Assembly: GCF_005377625.1 (NCBI RefSeq)
Contig: NZ_CP040098.1
Coordinates: forward strand, 2,531,279-2,595,278
Direction of reading: 5' to 3'
Source: Desulfoglaeba alkanexedens ALDC
GTDB lineage: Bacteria; Desulfobacterota; Syntrophobacteria; Syntrophobacterales; DSM-9756
DNA: 64,000 bases
The notes beneath the pieces were generated by a model. It ran no database searches, had not been told where the DNA came from, and saw only the letters and a list, made by a program, of their open reading frames with translations. Of this stretch, positions 28,527 through 36,282 are shown piece after piece. A program made the translations under genes and the position numbers. Numbering within the stretch: the stretch's first letter is position 1; the number at the start of each line of letters is the position of its first letter.

Positions 28527-29241
28527 ATTTTATAACTTTCTTTATTTGTTTTGCAGATGCAGGAGCATAGCGAAGTAACATCTCAATAACCACGGGTAAC
28601 CCGTCTGGATTCCGGCCTTCACCGGAATAATGGAAGGCTGGCTTGTTTCGTCATTCCGGCCTTCGCCTAAATCCAGAAAGGATGTGGTATCACCCAGGTT
28701 TATTGGGTCAATACATAGCAAGAAGTTCCTTATGTGTCAAGGCCAATCCGGCCGGCTTTTTCTCTATTATGGCACCAAATTTAATACAAGGCGACTCTTG
28801 ATCTATAGCTCAAGTTGGTCTAGTTATAGGCAACAGTTTGGTCACACTTCTTTCCGACGGACTCAACCTTGTTCCCAAGCTCCAGCTTGGGAACACAACT
28901 GTGCAGAAGCTCCAGCTTCGATTCCCATGAGGTCGTTCCCAAGCCGGAGCTTGGGAACGAGGGGAAGCCGGCTCCTACAGGGGATCGGCCCGGTTTTCCG
29001 CCAAGGGGATCGGCCCGGTGTTCCGTCAAGGGGCCGGCCTGATTTTGCGTTGTCGGCCCGGGTTTTCCGTTATCGGTAGGAGCGGGCTTGCCCGCGACCC
29101 GTAAAACCGGCAATGCCGCGTTCATTCTGATCGCCGGCAAGCCGGCTCCTACGGGGCAAGCGTCTCCTAGGAACATAGGGATGTAGGGGCGCAGCGCCGC
29201 TGCGCCCCTACGCGAAAAACGGACACCCCATCCCCAGAAGG
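28527..29241. repeat. Gene-free region packed with dispersed repeats
   Basis: No gene. It begins with short CCGGCCTTCACCGGAAT-type palindromes (28605-28675). Two dispersed palindromes with spacer follow (28872-28893 and 28936-28957), then a palindromic pair of the GTAGGAGCGGGCTTGCC / GGCAAGCCGGCTCCTAC type (29074-29152). It ends with GTAGGGGCGCAGCGCC and the inverted 50-bp unit that runs into the next gene. Confidence 0.65.
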
Positions 29242-30213
29242 GTGAAGGGTATTCTCAGACAGCCTCCAAAGCCAGGTCCTTCCGGGAATAAGGGGAAAGA
29301 AACGTTTGTTCTTGCCCATATATCGGACCTGCATCTGACTTCTCCGAGCGGGGTACGCCCCACCTTGCTGCTCAACAAACGCCTGCTCGGCTATCTCTCC
29401 TGGCAGTGTCGCCGCCGCCACATCCACTTGCCGCACGTTCTTGACGCGCTGCTGCTGGACCTGGCCGAAGCGGCGCCGGACCATGTGGCCGTAACCGGAG
29501 ACCTGACCAACCTGGGGTTGCCGGACGAGTTCCGTCAGGCAGCCCTGTGGCTCAAGCGCCTTGGCCCGCCGGAAAAGGTTACAGTCGTCCCCGGCAACCA
29601 CGACGCCTACGTCGCCACGTCATGGCATGAAACATTCAGCCGGTGGGCGCCCTATCTGGCGGGAGATGATGACAGCGCCGGCGCCGGGGTCTATCCGATT
29701 TTGAGGATTCGAGGCCCGGTGGCATTGATCGGTCTTTCATCCGCCCGCCCCAGCATGCCGTTTGTCGCCGTGGGAAGTCTTGGCCGCCGGCAACTGGCGC
29801 GCTTCGAAGAAATGCTTGAGCGGACCGGCCGGCTCGGCCTGCTGCGCATTGTCCTGATCCACCATCCGCCGATTCCCGGCAGTATCTCCTGGCGCAAGCG
29901 CTTGACCGACGCCCCCCTCTTCGCCGAGGTTGTTGCCCGCCGGGGGGCGGAACTGATTCTTCACGGGCATGCCCACGTATCCAGGGAGGATGAACTCGTC
30001 GCCGGGACGCATTCTATCCCCGTTCTCGGGGTTCCCTCGGCGTCCAATGCCGGCCCCATCCCGCAGTGCACGGCCCGTTATCACGTTTGCCGTTTTCAAC
30101 GCACAGCAGACGGTTGGCGGCTGCATCTCGCCGTTCGCGCCTACGCTCCAGCCCAGCACGCATTCATAGCCGGCGCGGAGAAGGAAATCCGCCTGCCTGC
30201 CCGCAATCTCTGA
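29242..30213 (+). CDS. Calcineurin-like metallophosphoesterase
   Basis: Binuclear metal phosphoesterase, about 323 residues. All metal motifs are present: SDLHL, GDLTNLG, PGNHDAY, LIHHPP and LHGHAHV. There is no signal peptide, so it is cytoplasmic or peripheral. In this locus it may dephosphorylate a lipid or sugar-phosphate intermediate, as LpxH-type enzymes of this fold do; that is inference. The only start before the core is GTG 29242, which lies inside a dispersed repeat, so the first dozen residues are repeat-encoded and the native 5' end may have been replaced. Confidence 0.8.
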   Translation: MKGILRQPPKPGPSGNKGKETFVLAHISDLHLTSPSGVRPTLLLNKRLLGYLSWQCRRRHIHLPHVLDALLLDLAEAAPDHVAVTGDLTNLGLPDEFRQAALWLKRLGPPEKVTVVPGNHDAYVATSWHETFSRWAPYLAGDDDSAGAGVYPILRIRGPVALIGLSSARPSMPFVAVGSLGRRQLARFEEMLERTGRLGLLRIVLIHHPPIPGSISWRKRLTDAPLFAEVVARRGAELILHGHAHVSREDELVAGTHSIPVLGVPSASNAGPIPQCTARYHVCRFQRTADGWRLHLAVRAYAPAQHAFIAGAEKEIRLPARNL

Positions 30214-30240
30214 CGAATCCTCCGCAAGCCGGTTCTCGTT

Positions 30241-31306
30241 TCAGGGGATGCTTCGCGTCAGGAAAACCCCGCCGGCGAGGACAGCCAAAGCAGGAACGAG
30301 AGTTGTCCAGGCGGGCGGGATCTGGAAGATCAGGCCGGCATAGCCGAGAATCTGATTGAGAAAGAAGAACGCCACACCGATAACGGCCCCGACCACGATG
30401 AGCCAGCCAAGACTGGAACTGCGGGGCGAGCGGCACACAAATGGAAGCGATATCATGATCATCGCCCCGGTCATCACCGGAAGGCTCAGCTTCTGCCAGA
30501 GCGCCAGCCGGTAGCGCCCCGGATTTTCTCCCCGTTTCTCCTGGTTGCCGATGACTCTGGCGAGTTCCGTCAAAGAGAGGCTCTGCGGTGGCAGCACCAG
30601 TTGAACCGCCTCCTTGCTGGTGAGCAGGCCGGGGATGGCAAGCTGGGGGATTTCGCGCACCGCCACGCCCTGGTCCGTGATCGTATCCTCCCGCACTCCG
30701 CGCAATACCCATTCCCCCTGGGGGCCGATCTTTGTCTCCCGAGCATGGATATAGCGCGTCAGCCTATTCCCCTCGTCGAATTCGTAGATATCGGCTGCCT
30801 GAGCCCCATGTTCCCTGCTGGTGCGCAGGTTTATAAAGCGCCTTCCGCTTCTCGTCCAGAAATCCCCTCGCGGCAGAATGGTTCCCGACTCTGAAAGAGC
30901 GGTTTCACGCAGGGTCCACGCTGTCTGCTCCAGGGACGGAATAACGAACTGAGCGCCAAGCAGGAGGGCGAGAAGAGTAAGAAGTGCAGGTTTCGCAAGA
31001 GCCCACCCGACACGTTGGATCGAGATTCCGCTTGCCAGCATGGCAAGCAGTTCGAGGTTTTTGGACAGCAGCCCAAGAGTGATGATGCTTCCGAGCAGAG
31101 CACTCGGCGGAGCCAGATCCATCATGCGGTCCGGTAGGGTCAGAGCAACATACAGCACGGCGTCGCTTGAGTTGTAGCTCCCCTTGCCGACGTCGTCCAG
31201 TTGGACGGCCAGCTCAAGAAAGCTGAGCAGCCCGGCCAGGACAAGATTCACAGAGAACCATATGCGCAAAAAAAACAGCCGCCAGATAACGGTCGAGAAT
31301 GTTCAC
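30241..31306 (-). CDS. lptG: LptG-like permease, with an apparent frameshift in a T8 run
   Basis: Inner-membrane permease of the LptF/LptG (YjgP/YjgQ) family: N-terminal helices, a periplasmic jellyroll-like middle (about 130-240) and C-terminal helices. The expected start is GTG 31306, overlapping the lptF stop as GTGA and reading VNILDRYLAAVF, the classic LptG opening. That frame shifts at eight T residues (complement of 31268-31275). The body continues in the frame starting LRIWFSVNLVLAGLL, and removing one T would join them perfectly. Possible causes are a sequencing error, a real mutation or slippage at the T run. A TTG at 31269 could also start the body alone. Confidence 0.78.
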
Positions 31307-32421
31307 GACAAGGGCTCCCCACGGATCAAGGAGCGGCGCCCCAAAAGACGGCTCAAGGGATTGCGTCCCGGAAGCATGATCAGAACGAGAACGCCGAGAA
31401 GGGCCGTCACCCACCATATGCCGGGCACGGCGCCGACCACCTGTTCTTCGACCCAGGTCTTGGCTATCAGGTTGAAGTTGTAAAAAACAAAAAATAACAC
31501 GATGGCCAAGGTCACTTTGCCGTATTTGTCGCGCCGCGGGGCAACCCGGCTCAGGGGGATCGCCAAGAGGGCCAGCAGGACGGTGGAAATGCCCGTAGAA
31601 AGCCGCCATTGTAACTCCGCCACATCTTCCGGCTCCGGCGATCGGGCCAGATGCAGAGTTGATGCGGCCTTGCGGCGATATTCGGCGGGAGGGGTCCGGT
31701 CGGTATCGAGCCGGAATACGTTTTCACTGAAGTGGATCATGAGATCGCCTTCCGTCTTCTGATTCAGCACGTAGTGGTAGCCATCCCGGAAAACGATGAC
31801 CTTCTGTCCCTCTCCCGGACCATTGATCTGGTGGGCGTTGCGGGCCGTTGTCACCTTCCGGCTGTCCGATTCCAACTCCCATACCCAGACTTTTACGGCC
31901 CGGTTCTCCGCCGGATCAAGCTTTTCGGCAAAAAAGACCACTTCTTCGCCCAACTCGTAAAACCGGCCGGCCTCAACCTTGGCGATGTCGAATTCCTCTT
32001 TCCCTTTGGCTTCCAGGGCATAAATTTTCTCATAAGCCCAGGGACGGACGAAGAGTGAAAGAGAGGCAACCACGAGGCCAAGGAAAAGTGCCAGGGACAA
32101 AACCGAGATGACGATTCGCCCCGGACCCACGCCGCATGCCTCCATGGCCGTAATCTCGCTGTCGGCATGCATGCGGCTTAAGGCAACCACCACCGCGAGA
32201 TAAAGCGTAACCGGAAGAAGTACTTCAAGGGCTATGAGCACCTTGAGCCCAACCAGGGCGACAACCGTTTCGCCGGAAAGGAGGCCGTTGACCGCATCGT
32301 TAAGAAAGCGGACGGCGCTGTAACCGGCGAAAATCATGGTCAAAACCGCGCAGACCTCCACCATCCGGGCCGTAATTTCCCGTACGATATAGCGCTCCAG
32401 AATCAAAACGGCTCCAAACAC
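31303..32421 (-). CDS. lptF: LptF-like permease
   Basis: LptF-family membrane protein of 372 residues, partner of LptG in extracting lipopolysaccharide from the inner membrane together with the ATPase LptB. It begins with LILERYIVREI and has three N-terminal helices. The soluble periplasmic domain (about 130-270; YELGEEVVFFAEKLD, VIVFRDGYHYVL) is followed by three C-terminal helices (VLLALLAIPLSRVAPR ... KTWVEEQVVG). It is the first gene of an lptF-lptG operon divergent from the nucleotidyltransferase gene. Its placement among sphingolipid genes raises the possibility of a sphingolipid cargo. No lptB, lptC or lptA is in the window. Confidence 0.88.
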   Translation of the reverse strand: MFGAVLILERYIVREITARMVEVCAVLTMIFAGYSAVRFLNDAVNGLLSGETVVALVGLKVLIALEVLLPVTLYLAVVVALSRMHADSEITAMEACGVGPGRIVISVLSLALFLGLVVASLSLFVRPWAYEKIYALEAKGKEEFDIAKVEAGRFYELGEEVVFFAEKLDPAENRAVKVWVWELESDSRKVTTARNAHQINGPGEGQKVIVFRDGYHYVLNQKTEGDLMIHFSENVFRLDTDRTPPAEYRRKAASTLHLARSPEPEDVAELQWRLSTGISTVLLALLAIPLSRVAPRRDKYGKVTLAIVLFFVFYNFNLIAKTWVEEQVVGAVPGIWWVTALLGVLVLIMLPGRNPLSRLLGRRSLIRGEPLS

Positions 32422-32495
32422 TTCACTCGACTACTTTCCTTTCATGCTCGCTTTTCGCCCAAAGGCGATCCGCTCCCAAATCCGCTGAAATTGCC

Positions 32496-32524
32496 TTGAC
32501 GTTTACCGGTATTTTCGCTAGATT
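32496..32524 (+). promoter_or_regulatory. Sigma-70-like promoter for the ceramide-synthesis gene run
   Basis: TTGACG (32496-32501) and TAGATT (32519-32524) with 17-base spacing, 84 bases before the nucleotidyltransferase start, in the divergent gap with lptF. It is the only good promoter I see before the plus-strand run. Confidence 0.55.
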
Positions 32525-32607
32525 GGTAGCGTTATCGATAACATACTAAAACGGCATCCGGCAAGAGATGGTCGGTTATGGAAAGACGGAGAGGAGAATG
32601 AAGCAGC

Positions 32608-33366
32608 ATGAAAGCCATCATTCTCAGCGCAGGGCAAGGGAAGAGACTGCTTCCCTATACCGCTGAACGTCCCAAATGTATCGTTCCCATTCATGGTCGG
32701 GCCATGGTTGAATGGCAGATCGACGAACTGATCAAGTGCGGCGTCGAAGACATCTGCGTCGTGTTGGGCTACGGGGCCGACAAGGTCGAGCAACAGCTCA
32801 AGGACCGGTACGGACAAGGCGGTGTACGCACCCTTTTCAATCCCTTCTACTCCGTCGGTGACAACCTGAGCACCTGCTGGATCGCCCGTTCCGAGATGAC
32901 GGAGGATTTCATCCTCCTGAACGGTGACACCCTCTTTCAGGCCCCTGTCATGGAAACCCTCCTTGCCTCCGAGCGGCATCCAATAACGGTAACCATCGAT
33001 CGCAAAAACAGCTATGACGGCGATGACATGAAGGTCGTTCTGGATGGCGAGCGCCTGCTACGCATCGGCAAGGACCTCCCCCTCGACCAGGTTTGTGCCG
33101 AGTCGATCGGCATGCTGCTGTTCCGCGGAGAGGGGCCGGAGCTGTTCCGGCAAGCGGTGGAAGATGTCATGCGCCATCCCGCCGCCCTCAAGCGCTGGTA
33201 TCTGTCCGTTATCGACGAACTGGCCCGAAAGACGCCCGTCTGGACCTGCTGCATTGAAGGGTTGCTCTGGTGCGAGGTCGACTGCCCCGCAGACCTGAAA
33301 CATGCCGAAAAGGTGGTGCGCGCCATCGCGGATAGACAGGCCGGCGACATGCGCGGAGCGGTATAA
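32608..33366 (+). CDS. Nucleotidyltransferase of the NTP-transferase family (LicC/cytidylyltransferase-like)
   Basis: Sugar- or alcohol-phosphate nucleotidyltransferase of 252 residues. The signature loop ILSAGQGKRLLPYTAERPKC is complete (Gly-rich loop, Arg, Lys) and LLNGDTLF carries the metal-binding Asp. It most resembles small cytidylyltransferases activating phosphocholine, inositol-phosphate or glycerol-phosphate, which would supply the CDP-alcohol for the phosphotransferase at 24-25 kb (inference). ATG 32608 follows GAGGAG. It opens the long plus-strand run leading to spt. Confidence 0.82.
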   Translation: MKAIILSAGQGKRLLPYTAERPKCIVPIHGRAMVEWQIDELIKCGVEDICVVLGYGADKVEQQLKDRYGQGGVRTLFNPFYSVGDNLSTCWIARSEMTEDFILLNGDTLFQAPVMETLLASERHPITVTIDRKNSYDGDDMKVVLDGERLLRIGKDLPLDQVCAESIGMLLFRGEGPELFRQAVEDVMRHPAALKRWYLSVIDELARKTPVWTCCIEGLLWCEVDCPADLKHAEKVVRAIADRQAGDMRGAV

Positions 33367-33814
33367 GAGGTTGTCTGAGGGTATCCGTCATCCAATTGCG
33401 GATGGGTGCGGATCTTTTAGAACGACATCCAGGGTGAACCTCTGACGTAGATCCGGATGGCCTTGAAGCAGCAAGCGCATCAGGTCCGTTTCCCCTCGTT
33501 CCCAAGCTCCAGCTTGGGAACGCCCTGCCCGGGAAGCTCCAGCTTCCCTCGTGCTACAGCTGAAACGCGCTGTCTTTCTAGGGAGCTCGCCAGGATCTCG
33601 AAGTGGTCTTTCCCCTCGTCCCCAAGCTCCAGCTTGGGAACGGCCCCATGGGAATCGAAGCTGGAGCTTCTGCACAGCTGTGTTCCCAAGCTGGAGCTTG
33701 GGAACAAGAAAAAAGATCGCTGTCCCGGTTCGGTGAAATAAATTGAGAAAACGGTTGCGGGCCATGACCGGAGCGGCTCCTACGGACTCCCAAGTAAAGT
33801 ATTCCCGGATACCC
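33367..33814. repeat. Composite repeats before the ceramide synthase gene
   Basis: No gene. It holds a 40-bp unit around GATCTTTTAGAACGACATCC (also near 48575, inverted), three dispersed palindromes (33499-33520, 33619-33640, 33683-33704), and between them the unit with ACAGCTGAAACGCGCTGTC that recurs near 17840, 39335 and 47805. Confidence 0.65.
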
Positions 33815-34996
33815 ATGACCACCCGACCCCATGAATCGGCAACGGCCGAAAAGGACACTCCTTCAACTGGCTGGCTGGAAATCCTGCCGGTAGGCGACAG
33901 GGCTGCACGCCGTGAATTTTTGCATCTTCCCGGATCGCTGTATGCCCATGACCCGGCCTGGATTCCTCCCCTGCTCCTCGAATGCAGGCGGCATTTTTCA
34001 AAGAACAATCCCTATTTCAGACACGCCACGTTTCAGGCGTGGATCGCCAGGCGCGGAAAGAAAACCGTCGGACGCATCAGCGCCCAGGTGGACCGGCTCC
34101 ATCTGGAGCGATACGACGACCATACCGGTTTTTTCGGAATGCTGGAAGCGCAGGATGATCCGGAGGTCTTTCAAGCCCTTTTCGATACCGCTCAAGCCTG
34201 GCTGCGCGAATGGGGCATGAAACGCATCCGGGGGCCCTTCAACCTTTCGATCAATCAGGAATGCGGCTTGCTCGTCGAAGGCTTCGACACTCCCCCTGTC
34301 ATTATGATGGGGCATGCCCTTCCTTATTATTCCCGGCGTATCGAAGAACAGGGGTTTACCGCTGAGCAGGATCTCTTGGCCTATCGCATCGGGTCGGACT
34401 TTGCCGCGCCCCGTCATCTTGATGCGCTGAGCTCACGCGTTGCCGGACGGGTACGCCTGCGAACGATGCGTCGCCGGGAATTCATGGAAGACCTGGCAAT
34501 CCTCAAGGACATCTTCGAAGATGCCTGGGCCGATAACTGGGGCTTCCTGCCATTTACCGCAGAGGAGTTCAACGATCTGGGAAAAAGCCTCAAGCTCCTC
34601 GTGCCGACCGACTTTGTCCGTATCGCCGAAGTTGACGGCGAACCGGCGGCGATGATGGTGGTTTTCCCCAATCTCAACGAAGCGATCAGGGATCTGGACG
34701 GCAGGCTGTTCCCCCTGGGCTGGCTCAAATTGCTCTGGCGGCTCAAGGTGAGCGGCGTGAAAACCGGCCGTGTTCCGCTGATGGGAGTTCGGCGGCGTTA
34801 TCAAGGAAGCTATCTCGGGGCCATCCTGGCTCTGCTGCTGATAACGTCGCTACAGGATTCGGCGCGCCGCCGCGGCCTGGAAGAAGTAGAGACGTCCTGG
34901 ATACTTGAGGACAACATCGGAATGCGCACGATCATCGAATCGATCGGCGGGAAGTGCTACAAACGGTATCGCATTTACCGCAAGGACCTCGCTTGA
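33815..34996 (+). CDS. bcerS: Bacterial ceramide synthase-like GNAT-family acyltransferase
   Basis: Matches my recollection of the GNAT-like N-acyltransferase family that includes the Caulobacter ceramide synthase, which acylates the amine of 3-oxosphinganine. Key stretches are HLPGSLYAHDPAWIPPLL, a FSKNNPYFRHATFQAWIARR segment, the VGRISAQVDRLH strand, GFFGMLEAQDD, and the late acetyl-CoA-type region GVRRRYQGSYLGAILALL. About 393 residues, with no signal or membrane segment. ATG 33815 is the last good start before homology; the ribosome site is weak, and ATG 33764 is an alternative. The last 60 bases of the gene are duplicated downstream. Position next to spt, acpR, cerR and aasR supports the call. 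Confidence 0.8.
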   Translation: MTTRPHESATAEKDTPSTGWLEILPVGDRAARREFLHLPGSLYAHDPAWIPPLLLECRRHFSKNNPYFRHATFQAWIARRGKKTVGRISAQVDRLHLERYDDHTGFFGMLEAQDDPEVFQALFDTAQAWLREWGMKRIRGPFNLSINQECGLLVEGFDTPPVIMMGHALPYYSRRIEEQGFTAEQDLLAYRIGSDFAAPRHLDALSSRVAGRVRLRTMRRREFMEDLAILKDIFEDAWADNWGFLPFTAEEFNDLGKSLKLLVPTDFVRIAEVDGEPAAMMVVFPNLNEAIRDLDGRLFPLGWLKLLWRLKVSGVKTGRVPLMGVRRRYQGSYLGAILALLLITSLQDSARRRGLEEVETSWILEDNIGMRTIIESIGGKCYKRYRIYRKDLA

Positions 34997-35176
34997 GTGA
35001 TAGATCCGCTATTCCAGCTTGTTCCCAAGCTCCAGCTTGGGAACACAACGGTGCAGAAGCTCCAGCTTCGATTCCCATGAGGCCGTTCCCAAGCCAGAGC
35101 TTAGGAACGAGGGGAAAGTGCTACAAACGCTATCGCATTTACGGCAAGGACCTCGCTTGAGTGATAGATCCGCTGA
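34951..35176. repeat. Duplicated gene end flanking a palindrome pair
   Basis: The last codons of the ceramide synthase gene plus 14 bases of downstream DNA (34951-35012) recur at 35114-35175 with a few changes (both read GTGCTACAAACG ... CTCGCTTGAGTGATAGATCC). Between the two copies sit two dispersed palindromes (35022-35043 and the degenerate 35086-35107). The repeat pair therefore lies inside a target duplication of about 62 bp. Confidence 0.85.
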
Positions 35177-35177
35177 C

Positions 35178-35987
35178 ATGAACCCTGTTCCCGCATCGTT
35201 TGCCGCCGTTGTTCTCGCCGGCGACCGCGGCGCCGAAGACCCCCTCGTCAAGGCGGCCGGCGTCAGTTGCAAAGCGCTGGTTCCCGTTGCCGGGCGGCCC
35301 ATGATACTGCGCGTGCTCGATGCCCTCGAAAGTGCGGCTGCCATAGATTCATGCCTTGTATGCGGCTCCTCGGACCGCCTCCTGGGCAAATGCTCTGAAC
35401 TCGATGCCCGGATCGCTTCCGGAAAGGTTCGCTGGGTCGAAAACCAAGCATCGCCCAGCCGTAGCGCCCAAGCGGCTCTGGGCGAGCTGCCGCCCGACCG
35501 GCCGGTGTTGCTGGCCACGGCGGATCACGCACTCCTCACGCCGCAGATGGTCGATCATTTCTGCACCCGAGCCGCCCAATCGGGATGCGACGTCGTTGCC
35601 GGGCTCGCTCACGCCGAGATGGTGGCGGCAGCCTTTCCCGAAAGCCGCCGGACCGTAACGCGCCTTCGCGATGGCGGATACTGCGGATGCAACCTCTTTG
35701 CGTTGCTCACGCCCCGGGCCGGCAATGCGGTAACCTTCTGGCGGCGGGTCGAAAAGCAGCGAAAGCACCCCCTTAGAATCGTAAAATCACTTGGGTTGAT
35801 GGCTGTCCTGCGCTATCTTCTCGGCCGCTTGACCCTTGAAGAGGGATTGGCCCGCATGTCGTCCGTGATGGATGCCCGCGCCGGCGTGGTCTGGATGCCC
35901 GAGGCGGAAGCGGCGGTGGACGTCGACAAGGTCGAGGACTGGGTTCTTACGGAGAAGATCCTCTGTCTTCTCAATCGGAGTGACTGA
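35178..35987 (+). CDS. MobA-like nucleotidyltransferase
   Basis: NTP-transferase fold protein of 269 residues with a variant loop: FAAVVLAGDRGAEDPLVK, then CKALVPVAGRPMILRVLDAL, and ATADHALLTPQMVDHF for the metal Asp. MobA, GlmU and CDP-ribitol/choline-type enzymes share this layout. The C-terminal third (VKSLGLMAVLRYLLGRLTL ... VDVDKVEDWVL) resembles other small lipid-locus nucleotidyltransferases. ATG 35178 begins directly after the duplicated ceramide synthase tail. Together with the enzyme at 32608 it suggests two distinct activated head-group precursors, or one active and one accessory enzyme. Confidence 0.75.
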   Translation: MNPVPASFAAVVLAGDRGAEDPLVKAAGVSCKALVPVAGRPMILRVLDALESAAAIDSCLVCGSSDRLLGKCSELDARIASGKVRWVENQASPSRSAQAALGELPPDRPVLLATADHALLTPQMVDHFCTRAAQSGCDVVAGLAHAEMVAAAFPESRRTVTRLRDGGYCGCNLFALLTPRAGNAVTFWRRVEKQRKHPLRIVKSLGLMAVLRYLLGRLTLEEGLARMSSVMDARAGVVWMPEAEAAVDVDKVEDWVLTEKILCLLNRSD

Positions 35988-36282
35988 TTTTTTGCAGCAA
36001 AGTAATGGATTCCGGCTCCCGGATCGGGGTCTGGGACAGGTTTCGCCGGAATAACGGTAGGTTGGGTTGTTTCGTCATACCGGCGAGAGCCGGAATCCGG
36101 AAGGTTTGCCCCTGATGATTGAAATGTTACAAAATCCTTTCAGAGCACCGAGAAAGTGTGGTAGAAAAGCGTCCTCATAAAATTGAAGCTGTGCAATGAT
36201 GCAAAAAATGTGCTGTGTCGCCGGGATCTCCTACGGAGACAAGGCAAAGGCCGGGCAGAGTGGTTCTATGAAGGAACTTGAA
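35988..36282. repeat. Short intergenic repeat region
   Basis: It contains palindromic CCGGAATCC / GGATTCCGG units (36006-36105) related to those near 28610. No gene or clear promoter is seen. Confidence 0.5.

Noticed and set aside
29242-30213. Metallophosphoesterase as LpxH
   Set aside because: It has the general fold motifs, but I cannot confirm LpxH-specific residues and the context is sphingolipid rather than lipid A.
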